The notes under the pieces: model-generated
The model's input: the letters and a program-made list of their open reading frames with translations, nothing else
Told to the model about the DNA's origin: nothing
Databases searched by the model: none
Translations under genes and position numbers: made by a program
Shown here: one piece after another, positions 11,642 through 24,560 of the stretch
Numbering within the stretch: the stretch's first letter is position 1
Layout of the letters: the number at the start of each line of letters is the position of its first letter
NCBI RefSeq assembly: GCF_000687475.1
Contig: NC_057318.1
Span: 3,534,001 to 3,598,000 of the forward strand
Length of the DNA: 64,000 nucleotides
Direction: 5' to 3'
Source: Ustilaginoidea virens
Lineage: Eukaryota > Ascomycota > Sordariomycetes > Hypocreales > Clavicipitaceae

Positions 11642-12185
11642 GGGAGAGGCCAAAGTAACTTGTCAAAAGGGAATCACTGAGTTGACGGAAATGGCCGACC
11701 ATGGTGGCTTGCGTATTTATTATTGTACGGCCAGCTACATCAACTATCGCGGTGGCTAGTTCTGATACCCTCGCATTAAAAGATGGGCACACGTTTGACC
11801 CACGGCTGAGATTCTCGAGCTCTTTGATGGTAGCAAGTAGCAAAGCCCCACGGCGGCGGAATACCTGCCGCCATATCTTTTGTCACCCTTCTGCTGTCAG
11901 CTTGAAGAATTGTCATAGCCTTTAGCATGACAAAACCAGTGAAGCCACCTAATGGAGTTCCGCTCTTCGGTGCGGGAACCGTTCATACCAGCTTGCCGTC
12001 TGCCAGCAACAATGCTAGCATTGAGCATTTGGTATCGAACGCAAAAAAGGACAAGTAGCGTTAGCCTGGCCGTATTGGTGAAACATGGTGACGGAACTGT
12101 TCAACCGCGCCGCTGGGTTTGAAAGACTGCTTGCTTTTGCCCGGATTGCTCGTCTCGCCCCACTGAGCTCGAGATTGATTGATCT
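11642..12185. other. Convergent 3' intergenic region
   Basis: Separates the 3' ends of the AAA ATPase gene (plus) and MRPS17 (minus). No gene, repeat or RNA recognised. Confidence 0.5.
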
Positions 12186-12638
12186 TCAGTCCGCTTTGCT
12201 TAGCGACCGACGCTCATCCCTCGCAGTCTTCTTTGCTTCTCTCTCTGCTATCCGCTCCTCGAGTGACGGCACTGGTGGACGTTCATGGATGGGAGTTCCG
12301 AAAGGAGCGATGATGTGTTTGACCACGTGTCTTTTGTGACGAGAGGTCGGCCAACCGGGTGCGATGGAGACGACGTCACCGGTTCGTAGGGAGGAGTTGG
12401 GGTCGTGTACGAGATAGTGTTTCGGGTCAGGGAACCACTTGTTTCCAAGTCAATTGACGGCGACTAGCGAGCCACTCGCGCGCGGGTGAAAGCAAAAGCT
12501 CACCTTGTTGACGACTTTGTTCCATTTCTGGCCCCCGACGCGAACCTTGACGGTCTTTTGCATCAGTCCTGCGGAAACGACCACGCCGTGCAGTTCGTGG
12601 GTCACGCGACGTGCGGCTTTGCCGATTTGCGAAGCCAT
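12186..12638 (-). CDS. MRPS17: Mitochondrial small ribosomal subunit protein uS17m
   Basis: Two exons on the minus strand: 12638-12504 and 12437-12186, with a 66-bp GTGAGC...AAG intron in phase 0; 128 residues. The N-terminal half (HELHGVVVSAGLMQKTVKVRV) is the OB-fold start of ribosomal S17, with the family's G-V-V then K-T-V-x-V pattern. After the splice come YLVHDPNSSLRTGDVVSIAP and KRHVVKHIIAPFG, again matching S17, followed by a basic/acidic C-terminal extension as in fungal mitochondrial versions. It binds small-subunit rRNA in the mitoribosome (family knowledge). Its start is about 250 bp from the left border of the 15.7-kb transposon island. Before that insertion it would have formed a divergent pair with EMG1. 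Confidence 0.88.
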
Positions 12639-12886
12639 CCTTTGCTGGGCTGGACGAAAGGGCGGGGGGAAGGAAGTTTCCCAAGATTGCGGGCGGTTTT
12701 GATGGGTGGATTCGAGAAAAGGACCGAGCCTAGCGAGAACCAAAGGCCGTTTCCGGTTGCTGAGTTCCGGGTTATCAAGACTTCCCTGAATTATCAACTG
12801 CGCCGAATGGGCTCGTTGGCGGAAGTGCGTCGGCTGGTAAAAATGTCACGGAACGCTTCACCGCTTACCAGAGTAGGGAGTAGAAT

Positions 12887-12891
12887 GTAGC
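12887..12891. other. Target-site duplication, left copy (GTAGC)
   Basis: GTAGC directly precedes the 5' LTR at 12892 and is repeated at 28571-28575 directly after the 3' LTR, the 5-bp duplication expected of Ty3/Gypsy integration. Confidence 0.88.
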
Positions 12892-13029
12892 TGTCACATG
12901 TCACTCACGTGACCCTCACGTGACAACGTCCATATATATATACATATAGCTTAGCTCCCCGTAGATATTAGCTAGAGAGAGAAAACCAAGCCTATTATAA
13001 TATATACTCTGACCTTATTGATCGTGACA
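12892..13029 (+). repeat. 5' LTR of the Gypsy element (138 bp)
   Basis: Begins TGTCACATGTCAC and ends GATCGTGACA, giving TGTCAC/GTGACA inverted termini. It differs from the 3' LTR at about 13 positions, all transitions, which is the RIP pattern with hits in both copies. Confidence 0.88.
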
Positions 13030-13031
13030 AT

Positions 13032-13044
13032 TAGTAGCAATTGC
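13032..13044 (+). other. Putative primer-binding site of the Gypsy element
   Basis: TAGTAGCAATTGC, 2 nt after the 5' LTR. Reading the first TAG as RIP-mutated TGG gives the expected complement of a tRNA CCA end. The same 13-mer occurs at the equivalent position of the minus-strand element at 4933-4945. The tRNA is unidentified. Confidence 0.5.
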
Positions 13045-13628
13045 ATAGCACTAGAACCAGAACTAGAACTAAATATATTCTTATTTTTTCTTTTTAATGC
13101 TAATAATACCGTAGAGCCCCGCCACCATTTTCCTGCGATATTCCTCCCCGTAGCCGTTTAGACAGACGAAATAGATAAGTTTTTAAACTCCCTCGTTTTT
13201 TAAAGCTATTTATAAGAAAAGGCAGTATCGTCTTAAAGCCATTTATATCCTTACACTCCCCTAGCAAAGATTTAATTCTAGACTCGCAGCGCCTCTACAT
13301 CTTCTGCAAGATAAGTCATCCGTAGTCGATATAACTCACTTAGCATTAACGAGACACTGCCTTATATTTAGTAGAAAATTTCTCGCTACTTAATGCAGAT
13401 ACTATTTACCCCGTTAAATGGGTTGAGTTATACTATTCTTTTACTTCCTTCCTAAAAAGGTGGACTAAAAAGGCCTAGCAATTTGCCCTAACGATAAATA
13501 ATATTATCGATATCTAACCTCCTTCCCTAACTTCGGGCACTAATACTCTAATCGATAACCTTATTAATATAACTCTTAATATCGATAAGTCAGTTTATCT
13601 CACTTACCTACTAAGAAGAGAAAGAGCC
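13045..13628 (+). other. Gypsy leader and start of the internal region
   Basis: AT-rich internal sequence of the outer element between the primer site and the point where the Copia element inserted. Continuous with 20846 onward once the nested element is removed. Frames are broken; no domain recognised. Confidence 0.5.
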
Positions 13629-13633
13629 AGATT

Positions 13634-13975
13634 TGTCGGAATCGCTGTCGCAAGGTGCCCAATTGGGCACAATTGGGCACATTGCGACGGATGTGCCGCG
13701 CACACCCGTTGCGCACGATATGGCCACTTTTGCCCCTTTACCCCTGAGCCCGGTAGGGCACGCGGGCAGCCCGGCCCGACTGCGCCGATGCACGTGACAA
13801 CGGCACACGCACAAAAAGGCCACATCGTGTAATTACCCTCTTTTGCTTCCTTTCTTTCCTTTTAGATATTCAGTCATTAGTAAAGTCAATAAATCCTTTA
13901 CTTAGTAACCTCACGGTACATAATACCACGCGCGCGACCCTACGTATAACTGGGTACCCCGAGTTTATATCAATA
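13634..13975 (+). repeat. 5' LTR of nested Copia element (342 bp)
   Basis: Begins TGTCGGAATCGC and ends TTTATATCAATA (CA to TA by RIP). The first part contains tandem TTGGGCACAATTGGGCACA. It is GC-richer than its surroundings and nearly identical to 20499-20840, with transitions only among the differences seen. Confidence 0.88.
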
Positions 13976-14339
13976 CTGATCAGTAGTAATAACCACCACT
14001 CACAGGATAATATCCCGCAAAGAATAATGCATTACAGATCAGCAAGATATTAATATCGAAGAGGCAGTTGAGCTTTCTCAGCTGTGCTAACCAGAGGGAG
14101 AACGATTTATGACCTCTCCTTCCCCTCGTCTATCACGAGGAAGAATAAGATACACTAAATATCACGATATTTAAAGATACCCTCAGTATCTAGGAAGAAC
14201 GATTTGTGACCTCTTCCTATTCTTTCTTTCTTTTACCACTATAGTAAAAGCCCTCTCGAATCTTACACTCCTTGCAATATATCCCCCCCCCCTCTCTTTA
14301 AACCCTTATCTCAACACTATAGCCTCATTATAATAACCA

Positions 14340-15400
14340 CAAAAGCTACCTAAAAGGATACAACGATTTGCCTCACTCTTTAACGATAATTGGACTAACG
14401 CTATAAAGCCCGTCAACCCTAATAATACTACGAATGTACAGCTACACAACCGTATCGCGTTCCTTATAGATACCTATAAGGAAAACACCTACCTAGATAA
14501 TAATCTCTAGGAATAATTCCGCGAAGATTATAGCGAGTGGAATAAGGCCCTATTCCGCCGTATCAACGCTCAGGTTTTACGGCAATTCCGCTCAATATTA
14601 CGGGAACGCGGCATATATATTAGAGTATCGGGTTCCCTAATAATACTAACCCTACTTAAATGCCTTCAATAACAATAGAATCCACAATAGCCTCAAGAGG
14701 AAGTAACCCGGCAATTTGCTTGCAGCATATTCCTATCCCGGCTCAACCCTACCAGGGAAGCCTCACTACCTATCGGTAATACTAAGTAAGAGATATAAAG
14801 GCTTTAAAATACGCCCTCACATACACGCATAAGGCCCTTATTATTATTATTACGAGCCCCCACAATAGTTATGCGAATACCCTCACCAAGGCTCGCGTTA
14901 CGGCTCTCACAAGCCCTATCAACGCCAAGGGAATTCGCAACACTAATAGCACGATCATAATCACAACAACCTATCGTCCCCCCCCCTATATCAAAGAAGC
15001 ATTATACCCCTACGCCTGCCCCTATTAAAGAAGAAGAAGATAGGGGCCGGTCCTAATAACCAAAAGGGAAGATACCTATTTACAATAGGCCGCTATTCGA
15101 AATAAGGGAAAGCTCCCATCATCAACAATATGCAACGGCCGATAATTATAGCCCATAAGACCGACCCGATCAATCATATCAACCTAGGGATTATACCCCT
15201 AGCCGAGGCGGCTATCTTAATGCCCCTCGAGGTCATAGCATGCCTAATAAGGGTCGAGTTATAGGCCCCGATGATATGCTTCCTTTAATAGAGGACCCGG
15301 ATGATGATAATACCCTCCAAGCCAATGCCGCCACCGCCCGTAATACCAGATATCGGGCCTAAATGCCTCATCCGATAATGCCAAAATTAGGCACGGCACC
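14340..15400 (+). pseudogene. Copia gag remnant
   Basis: Readable fragments such as FNDNWTNAIKPVNPNN, FREDYSEWNKALFRRINAQV and LRQFRSILRERGIYIR, interrupted by TAG/TAA, then a basic low-complexity tail. Position directly after the 5' LTR and leader fits Gag. Borders are approximate and no zinc knuckle was recognised. Confidence 0.5.
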
Positions 15401-16814
15401 TGGCCCTTCCCGTCAATATCGCCCTACCCAGGCCGATAAACGGACCGCCTTAACGGGAGGACCGGTAAACCTAGACCGACCTAGGTTATAGGATAAACCA
15501 GCCAGAGATCCCGCCCGCCTACCGTAAGGCTACCAGCAAGCTATTCCAGAATACCCTCCGGAATACCCCCAAGGTTATACCCGAAAAGCCTACATAAAGG
15601 CCAGGTTTGACCAAAAAGATTATACCTGAACCGGGTTTAATAATATATCGAAGAAGATATCTGACCTCTTACGCAGCTATTGTATAGAGGATAGATATAG
15701 CAGAAAGATAGATAACTTTATTGTACTAAAAGTTATATCCTTTAAGAGTAAATACCGCCTATTAGGATTACCCAATAATACATTAGCCAGAGCCTTCCAA
15801 ATCATACTCATCGGCGATACTAAGACCTTTTACTTTAATAACATTAAATGTATTCGCGATACCCTTACTTTTAACGATATAGTCCGTAAAGTTAAAAGCC
15901 ATTTCGAAAATAAGAGCATAGAGCAATTCTATTTACACCGTTAGAACAAAACAATACTCCAATCAACTATCGCGAAACATCCCGATAAATCAAAGTTAGA
16001 ATGCCTTAATATCCTATTGGAAGAACTTCAACGCCTACATCATAGTCTTTTTCCCCCCTTTACAGCTAATACAGAACTTCACCGACAAGTTCTTAACGCT
16101 ATAAGGGATACCCCTGAGTGTAGCCAGGCGCTATATCGATATGCCCCTACATTCGAAGGCCTCGCCGCTAACCTATAGCAATCCCTCTCTATCTACAAGT
16201 TAATTCATATAAATCAACAGCATCATTTCCTTCAATAGTAATAACAACAGGATATTGAAGATATTGATGATAATATAGCGTTATTTACAGATCGTAGATA
16301 TAGTCAATCCCACAACCGGTATCAACGCCCCTAATGATACAGACCTCCTTAACGCCAATTTAGCTCACATCAATAGTATCAACAATAGAATCGTGCCCTT
16401 TTAGCCAGGCCCCATCAATAATATTGCTTTATTTATAATAAATCAGGATATTAGTCATCCAACTATACTGCCAAAGAGCAATAAGAATTAAAAGACTAAT
16501 AGCTAAAGAACCATTCCAATCGTACCGCCCCTAATGATAAGAAATTCCGTATTTTCCTATAGGAATATAAGGGGCCCGCCGACCAAAGCCTCAAGGATAC
16601 CGATTTTAATAATATCGTTAAAGATATCGAAGTTATAATGGCTAACGTTACACAGTAGGATGCAAAGGACACTATCGCACCATAAATTACAGCCACTTAA
16701 TACTTCCTAGCCCCTATGCAAACAGAACCATCACCTTCTTCATCTATCGAAACATTATAAGCCCTACAGGATAAATTATACCGATATACCTTCCTATAGA
16801 TTAACCCCTTCCAA

Positions 16815-17204
16815 ATGCCCTTACTACTAGACCGTAATTCTGCCTTTCTAGAAGAAGAACGGTATAGTAACTATACCTTTCGCGGAATCCTACCGGATAC
16901 CGGCGCTTCCAGCCTATTAATAGTAGGCCTAAGTCAAACAAAGGCCCTAATAAGGTTGATAAAGACCCTAACTATCGAGGCGATTAATAAAAAGCACATA
17001 GTAAACTTCAGCGCTAGCTCTGCCACATCTTCCGGCATATTAAATATTCCAACGATATTCGGCAATATCCCCTTCCACGTCTTTAACAGTAGCACCCCCT
17101 TCCTATATTCTATTACGGATATAGATAGGATGGGCGTGAAGCTTAACAACATTAATAACCTATTAATCCAAGGGGATATCAAGGTCCCAATTATCAGGAA
17201 ATAG
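16815..17204 (+). pseudogene. Copia aspartic protease domain, surviving open frame (129 codons)
   Basis: The longest uninterrupted stretch of the nested element. It contains the catalytic D-T-G-A motif in FRGILPDTGASSLLIVG and a distal hydrophobic segment ending SITDIDRMGVKLNNINN, the flap-to-C-terminus pattern of retroviral-type proteases of fungal Copia elements. It is flanked in the same frame by stops, so it is a fragment of a dead polyprotein, not a gene. Confidence 0.75.
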
Positions 17205-17960
17205 GGATATCCATAGTAGACTCTTAATACCACGGATACTGCAGCCTTCTATTTATCGTCACAGGAAATCCATCAGCTTTATTATCGATTCGGGCACCCC
17301 TCCATCAATAGGCTCACTAAATTGCTTTAGCGGGCTAGATATAATAATGATATTGACCGCAATATCATCGAGAGGATCACCCATATATGCCATCAATGCC
17401 AAATAAACGCAAAGGCACCCAGCCGATTCAAATTCACACTTAAGGATAACCACTAATTTAACTATAAGATAATCATAGATATCCTTTATATTAATAATCG
17501 GCCGGTATTACACATCGTAGATGCCGCTATAAGCTTCCAGGCAGCTAGATTTCTTAATCTATAAAAGCAGAAGGCCTACAATATTTAGAATGCCCTCAAG
17601 GAATATTAGATCGATACATATCTCGGCCCGCCAGATTAGATTATTCATAATACCGGTCCAAACTTCGCCTCCGCTAAATTCCATCATAATGCCCGGCTTC
17701 TATCTATCAATATAGATAAAATTCCTATAGAAGCCCACAATAGCATTAGTAAAATCGAGAGATATCACGCCCCATTACGCCAAGCCTATACTATTGTTAA
17801 CAACAAAGTAGGCGACCTAATAATAAAGGAATAGAAATTACAGCTTACTATAAAGGCTATTAACGATTCCGCTAGACCTAACGGTCTAATGCCTACATTA
17901 TTAGTCTTTAGGGCATATCCTCGACTCACAGACGATTCACCCCCTAGCTTATCAGTATCA
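17205..17960 (+). pseudogene. Copia integrase remnant
   Basis: A zinc-binding HHCC module reads H-Q-L-Y-Y-R-F-G-H-P-S near 17271 and I-T-H-I-C-H-Q-C near 17380. A catalytic-core segment follows: D-I-L-Y-I near 17480, N-T-G-P-N-F near 17650 where Asp would be expected just before, and I-E-R-Y-H near 17755 with the last acidic residue. Several TAG codons interrupt it. Confidence 0.72.
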
Positions 17961-18599
17961 CAACACGCCTTAACGTTACGAAAGGCTACTAATAAAGCTA
18001 GGAAATACCTCGCTAAGCGACAAATTCACAATACCCTCACCCAACGGAACGGCCCAGACATATAGCCTATCCACCGACTACCCCTATAGTCTGATGTATA
18101 GGTATAGAGAGAAAAGGGTGGATAGCACGGGCCGTACCGGCTAATCAGCCTCGATAGTGAGACCTATATCATACAGATACCATATAGCCCCATCAAGTTC
18201 CGGTCAATAGTCGTTAAACCTTATAACCATAACCTTAATAGCGATCCTACTGCTAATAATGCCGAAGATATCGTCTATGCCGAAGGACCGGCCCGCCCCG
18301 GCCGGATAGAAGTCAGGATACCGGCTATAGCCGCACCTCTAGCCGCGATAACACCTACAGCCGTAATATATCCATCACCAGCCACTAGCTCTAGTCAAGT
18401 CAGGCCAGTATTACTATCACCACCGCCAGCACGTATAATATCCGATATCATAATCAATAAGGACTAAAAAGAGGCTTTCGTTAATACTATCGCTTCTAAT
18501 ACTATTATCGATGCCTCTTTCCTAACCGCAAAAGAGCAAGCCGACCTACAGCTTGCTAGTTAATTACACCGGGAAGGGAAGATAATAACCCTAAGAGCC

Positions 18600-19420
18600 C
18601 CTTTCGAACAGTCTGACCATATAGAGGTAGAAGCATTACAGGCCCGCGATATATTCCGATTTATTACCTTTAATATCGGTAAATATAGAGCCCAATATCT
18701 ATTTAACTCACGTATAGTACGAGAGATTAAAGGTAAAGGTATAGATACACCCTATAAGAAATCACGACTCATCATACAAGGCCACAGTAATAATAAAAAG
18801 CAATTAATATTGACTCAGTCCCCCACAATCTAATAGGCTAATCAGCAGCTACTTATATTATTAGCCCTATCACTATAACGCTCTCACGGCTTATTCCTCT
18901 GGATACATAATATCACATAGGCTTACGTACAGTCATTAATCACCCTTAATCGGTCGATCATCGCCAAATTACCCAAGCAAATAGCTCACTAATACCCTAA
19001 TAATACGATTATAAAAGTAGTAAAGCCACTATACAGAATAGCTAAGGCAGGCACCCACTAGTGGGCGATATACTTCCGGCACTATCGCGAGAAATTAGGC
19101 ATAACTATATCAACCTATAACCCCTATTTACTAATATCTGCCGGCAATAACCGTACTGACGTTCCTAACCGCACTGACGATACTAACGTTCCTAACCGTA
19201 CTGGCGATACCATATGCTTCGGTATCGTAGGTATGCAGACTAACGATACCCTCGGCCTAAGTAATAATGCCTTCTTCTAACGGGAAGAATTCAAGCTTGC
19301 CAAAGCAGGCTTCAATGCTAAGCCTAAGACGAGGCTATTACCAACCATACCCTTAATATTCAACGGATATATCCTCACAGTTAATCAGACTAATAGCATA
19401 ATAACATTATACTAGAAAGG
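18600..19420 (+). pseudogene. Copia reverse transcriptase (RVT_2) remnant
   Basis: Contains the Copia RT entry pattern RIVREIKGKG, then PYKKSRLIIQGH (the K-x-R-L-V-x-x-G block), and a downstream YRIAKAGTHWWAIYFRHY segment, with scattered stops. The YxDD catalytic box was not clearly located by eye. Confidence 0.65.
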
Positions 19421-19569
19421 TTAAAGCATAAAGATCACGACTATCGATAAGAATACGCCTATAGCCTAGCGTAATTATATCGAGCAATACGCTCGCGGTG
19501 CTTACGTAGCTATAGTCTGCCAACCCGAGGCATCTTTTAACCTATCTATCGCGGCATAACACCAGCAAC

Positions 19570-20215
19570 CTAACCCTAACGATATCGCAAGGTTGAATAA
19601 GCGCCTTCAATAGCAGCGTGATAACCAGGATCGTAGCTTATGGTACATCAATCTGGCCCTTACTACAGCCAAGCTCTTTATATTTATTAACGGATCCTTT
19701 GCTAATAATAAAGATTTAAGCTCCTAGATTGGTTATATAATTATACTAGGGAACGAGGTAGATACAGCAGATAATACCTTCAACCTAATAGGTAATATCA
19801 TCACTTATAGCTCTATAAAGAGTAAGCGTATGACACGCAGCGTACTCGCTTTAGAGCTGTATAGTATAGTATAAGGGGTCGATATCGCATATGCGATAGG
19901 CACGACCCTCAATATAATTACCAGCAGGTTGGGACTACCAAAGATTCCTACGGTGGTATGCATAGATTCTTTTTCGTTATACGAATGCCTTATCAAGCTA
20001 GGCACCACGAAAGAGAAGAGGCTTATAATAGATATTATAGCCTTACGATAGTTATACGAGCGCCGGGAAATCTATAAGATTCGCTGGATCAACGGGAATA
20101 ATAACCTCGCCGATGCAATAACCAAGGGAACGCCGAATAAAGCCCTTAAGACCTTTATCGACCGTAATCAGGCTGTTATACGTGTGGAAGGGTGGGTAAA
20201 GAGGCCGGTCAATAT
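19570..20215 (+). pseudogene. Copia RNase H and C-terminal tail remnant
   Basis: Reads LFIFINGSFANN (first Asp replaced by Asn, a possible RIP change), YSSIKSKRMTRSVLALELYS and, near 20103, NNLADAITKG, matching the ADALTK-type motif ending Copia polyproteins. Confidence 0.7.
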
Positions 20216-20498
20216 CTGACTGCGTTTAGAAGGTATTAATAATATCATAGGTGGCAAGTGTGTAGATTTTCCTATGTTCAATGTTGTGTTGTTTTACTGC
20301 GTTTACTACTGCCCCTTTTTGCCCCTTTATTTTGGCTGCGATATTCATACCGGCTGTACGGTATAATGCCGGCCGCGCGGCGCGATAGCGTTATCGCCGG
20401 CATAACCTGCCGAGACCGCGCCGCACTCTTTTTTCTATGTGTGCGCTTTATATCCTAGCGATTCCGATATTTGCTTCTATAAAAAGAGAAGCTGCTAG

Positions 20499-20840
20499 TA
20501 TCGGAATCGCTGTCGCAAGGTGCCTAATTGGGCACAATTGGGCACATTGCGACGGATGTGCCGCGCACACCCGTTGCGCACGATGTGGCCACTTTTGCCC
20601 CTTTACCCCTGAGCCCGGTAGGGCATACGGGCAGCCCGGCCCGACTGCGCCGATGCACGTGACAACGGTATACGCACAAAAAGGCCATATCGTGTAATTA
20701 CCCTCTTTTGCTTCCTTTCTTTCCTTTTAGATATTCAGTTATTAGTAAAGTCAATAAATCCTTTACTTGGTGACCTCACGGTACATGATACCACGCGCGC
20801 GACCCTACGTATAACTGGGTACCCCGAGTTTATATCAACA
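20499..20840 (+). repeat. 3' LTR of nested Copia element (342 bp)
   Basis: Begins TATCGGAATCGC (first G to A by RIP) and ends TTTATATCAACA, followed by the AGATT target duplication. Confidence 0.88.
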
Positions 20841-20845
20841 AGATT

Positions 20846-23700
20846 ACTCTCTACTATTATATAGTTAATTAAAAGGTCTCTATTAACTACTCCCTAGTAG
20901 TCCCTATTGATAGAGTAAAACCCGTTTAAATAGTCTAAATAGTCTTAGGAACCACTTTAATTAATTATATCGTCTAATACTTTTTAATCTCAATAGCCCT
21001 CAGCAACGCCCTAAGATTTAATAGCCGCCCTCTTTTATCTAGCCGAATAGATAGTAAGATAAAATAAGTAGATTACCTATTAGAATAATAGCTTAATAAC
21101 TCTATTTAACCGATAGGCTATTACCCCTACCCCCTCTAGCTTAGGTAATACCTCTAATACTAATATCACTAATAACTCTTATAATACTTTTAGAGCAGTT
21201 AATATTAGATATTTCGACCTAGGCCTAAAGGACCCTAAGGGACTTAGCGTTATATCTAACTCGAAGGTAACAACTTATATATATATTTTTGCTTTTACTT
21301 AATATCTATAGACTTTGGTATAAGTCGATTCTAAACTTATTATTAAGAGAGTTTAAATAGCTTATCTCTAAGGATATGCCTTTAATTAGCATATTAGACT
21401 CACTATAGAAGCTAATAAGTAGCTTTTCGATAACGCTTCACTCGACGAGTTATATTATATACTTACTAAACGTTTTAAAGAACCCTAATAGAAGGTATTA
21501 GCTTATATTAAAAAAGCTTACTACTCTTTCTATAAGTGCGTAGTAAGAAAAGACCTTACCTCTTTTATATATAATCTTCTCTATAATACTTAAGCAGCTA
21601 AGTATAATACGCTCTTTTAGCTTTAGATAGTCTACTTAGGCTTTAAAGTATCTATTTAGGCCTTATTAAACCCTCTAGATGCCTATATATCTATTAATAA
21701 GTTCTTTATTTCTATCCGAAATAAAGAACCTATAATCTAGTAATTAGCTAAAAAGCATTTCGTCTCTTAAACCGCGGTAACTTAATGCTTTTAATAACTT
21801 ACCTTATATTCTACTAGATAATAACCCTTTCGACCTATTTAACCTAGGTTTTTCCCGCAGTAATATAATAATAGTTACTAAAAGATATACTGCTAACTAT
21901 ATGCACCTTAATAGTAGTAGGCTTATTAACTTTATTAGCCTCTACCTACTTCTATAGCTAGACTATCGGCACTAGATAATCCTAATTAGTAGCTAAATTA
22001 ACCCAATAGGCGCTAGCTATTTATAGGTCTAAATAACCCTCTACGATTTAACTAATATAGGCAAAATAACTAATATAGGCAAAATAGGTTTAATAATAAT
22101 TAGTAGTATCGACTATAGAAAGCTATTATTTATTATATTAATAAAGAAGAATTTAATAAGGATAACCTTATCGAACTTAAAGAGCCTTTCCCTCCTAATA
22201 AATAATTATATCTAAATAAAGATTAGATTAATATTACTTAATAGGAATTATAGGTAGATCCGCTTCCTCTAATTAGCGATATTTAAGATATATAATTTAT
22301 CGTAATGACTTAACCCTATTTTACTTAAGGAATATAGTCTGCCTATTGAATATACTATATAATATTTACTTCTTATAATATACTATTTAAATATTTAGTT
22401 AATAAGTACGGCCTTAACCGTAAAGATAATAAAGACTCTCTTATTTGCCCTATCGACCCTATATATAATAATTCTGCCTTCTATACTTATATAACGGTAA
22501 GCCACTCCTTAATAAATCGGCTATATTACCCTATCCCCCCCTTATATTAAACGGATTAGACTACTTATAAAGTAGAAGTATCTAATTATACTACTTATAT
22601 AAGATCTTCTTAATCTAACCTAATTAATACCGATTATATAGATATCCTAGTAATTTACTTTTTTATTAATATATAAAGGGATATAGGCCTTAGATTTACT
22701 TTTAGGTCTTAGACCTACTTAAGATTCTAAATTTCTCTTAACTTTAATAATCCTTATAACTAGTTCGATATATATACTAATATAGGATATTTTATTAGTC
22801 TTATTGACTCTATTTAGTTTATAAAGAATTTCCCTAATAATTAAATTAGAATTTAAGCTTAGCTAATTACTATTAGCAGCATCGGTTTAAATAAGTATAT
22901 TATAGATAGATATATAGTATTAATATTAAACTTCTTAAATAAGAAACCGGATAGTAGTCTAGCTATTATAGTATTTACCCGTGAAATAGTAATTATTGAC
23001 TTATTCTAAGCTAATATATTAATCGGTATAGACTGCTTTAATCCCGAATAAATCGATATTATTAATAGTAAAAGATATACTATCCTTACTAAATGCGAGG
23101 ATATATATATCCTAATATCCGCTTAATATTAGTTACCTCCTGCTATCTACCTAATTAAGGTATCTAGCACTATAGTCATCCCTCTATACTTATGTATACT
23201 AATACTAGTTAATATAAGAGTCCTAAAGGATTACTAAATAATCTTCGAGCTAACTATTACTCTAAATCTATAATAATTCGCTTCTATAATTAATTATAAA
23301 ATAATATATATTATTATCTATAATACCTCCCTATAATATATTCTAATATGCAAAAATCAACTTATAGGATAGATATACCCTATAGATTATTATACTTAAG
23401 CCTTTTTTATCGATTATATAAATTCCGCAAAAATAGCCGATTTAGCTATCATCTTAACTTATAACCCTAAAGTTAGAATACTTATACTAGAATATATAGC
23501 CGCTAATACTATATTAACCTATATTTACTTTATAAGCATTAATATTTACGATTTGGGTAACCTAAAAGAACTTAATTAATTCTAAAAACTTATCGATAAA
23601 TTCGCCGATTTATTTAAAGATAAAGGTTTTGCCTATATCCTACTAGAAGAGTAGATATATATCTAAATAAAACCTAGATAAAAGGATATAATACCTAAAA
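20846..23700 (+). pseudogene. Gypsy gag-protease remnant
   Basis: Heavily AT-mutated internal region downstream of the nested insertion. Around 22860-23160 a frame reads YIVLILNFLNKKPD, then ANILIGIDCFNPE, resembling the second half of a Gypsy protease. Upstream of this the Gag assignment is by position only. Stops are very frequent. Confidence 0.4.
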
Positions 23701-24560
23701 AGTATAAAGTTTACCTAGTTGGCCCTAATAATTATAAAGTAGTTAAAGATATTATATACGGTCTAATCGCAAAGGATAAAGTATATTATACTACCTCTTA
23801 TATCTTATTTGCATTCTTAATCTTTATTATTTAGTAGGGTATAGCTAATAAGAGAAAAAGTCATATAGTAGTTAATATCTAAAGGCTTAATTTAATAATA
23901 ATACTTAATGCCTACCTAATAAGAAAATAAGAGGATATTATTATAAAGCTAGCTAATACTACTTATATAATTATTATAGATACTATAAGTTTCTACTACT
24001 AATAGCTTATCTACCCAGACTCTAGATAGGCGTTTACTATTATAACCTATAATAGTTAATATACCTTTTATATCTTTATTTTAGGCTATAAGGGTTCTAA
24101 TGCTTATATATAGTATAGGATAGATAATATCCTAAGGGGATTAAATGCCAATATATATTGCGATAATATTATTATTACCTCCTCTTCATTTTAATAGTAT
24201 ATACTCGACCTAATTAATTTATTTACTCGACTTTTAAAAAATAATATCTCTATTAGCCTAGCTAAGATATTTATCGCTTTTTTTAAAGCGGTAGTATTAA
24301 GTAAACTTATCGACTTATTTAGTATAGCTACTACTAAATAAAAACTTACGGTAATTAGAAATCTATAATTCCCTAAAATACTATATGCCCTTAAGCATCT
24401 TTTAGGCTTTATAGGATTACTTTAATATAATATACTGGGTTATATATCTATTATCGAATTATTATAGTAATATAAGATTAATTTTTTATAATTTACTTAA
24501 TTAAAAAAAGACCCTCTTAAGAACTTAAAACCAATAAGGAAGAAATAGGCTATTAGTATT
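23701..24560 (+). pseudogene. Gypsy reverse transcriptase remnant
   Basis: With stops read through, motifs line up with Ty3 RT: R-K-S-H-I-V-V-N-I then R-L-N near 23870, ITYN-S-x-YTF near 24045, GYKGSNAY near 24090, and Y-C-D-N-I-I-I near 24157 where the catalytic YIDDI box is expected, followed by LKHLLGFIGLL near 24390. The second catalytic Asp appears as Asn, a possible RIP change. RNase H should follow but was not clearly read. Confidence 0.65.

Larger units (their letters stand above)
13634..20840 (+). mobile_element. Nested Ty1/Copia LTR retrotransposon (7.2 kb)
   Basis: 342-bp LTRs at 13634-13975 and 20499-20840, flanked by target duplication AGATT (13629-13633 and 20841-20845). Domain remnants occur in Copia order: gag, protease, integrase, reverse transcriptase, RNase H. 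The order integrase before reverse transcriptase distinguishes Copia from Gypsy (family knowledge). The element is less AT-rich than its host Gypsy copy and long stretches read through with only scattered TAG/TAA codons, so it is younger, as the nesting requires. No single full-length frame survives. The primer-binding site after the 5' LTR was not identified. Confidence 0.88.

Noticed and set aside
12899..13029. A 131-bp version of the Gypsy LTR starting at the second TGTCAC
   Set aside because: Starting at 12892 gives an exact GTAGC duplication on both sides and matching RIP-mutated bases in the 3' LTR, whereas 12899 gives none.
13604..13825. Short frames inside the Copia LTRs (also 20437-20697)
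   Set aside because: They recur in both LTR copies because LTRs are repeats, and read through regulatory sequence, not a protein family.
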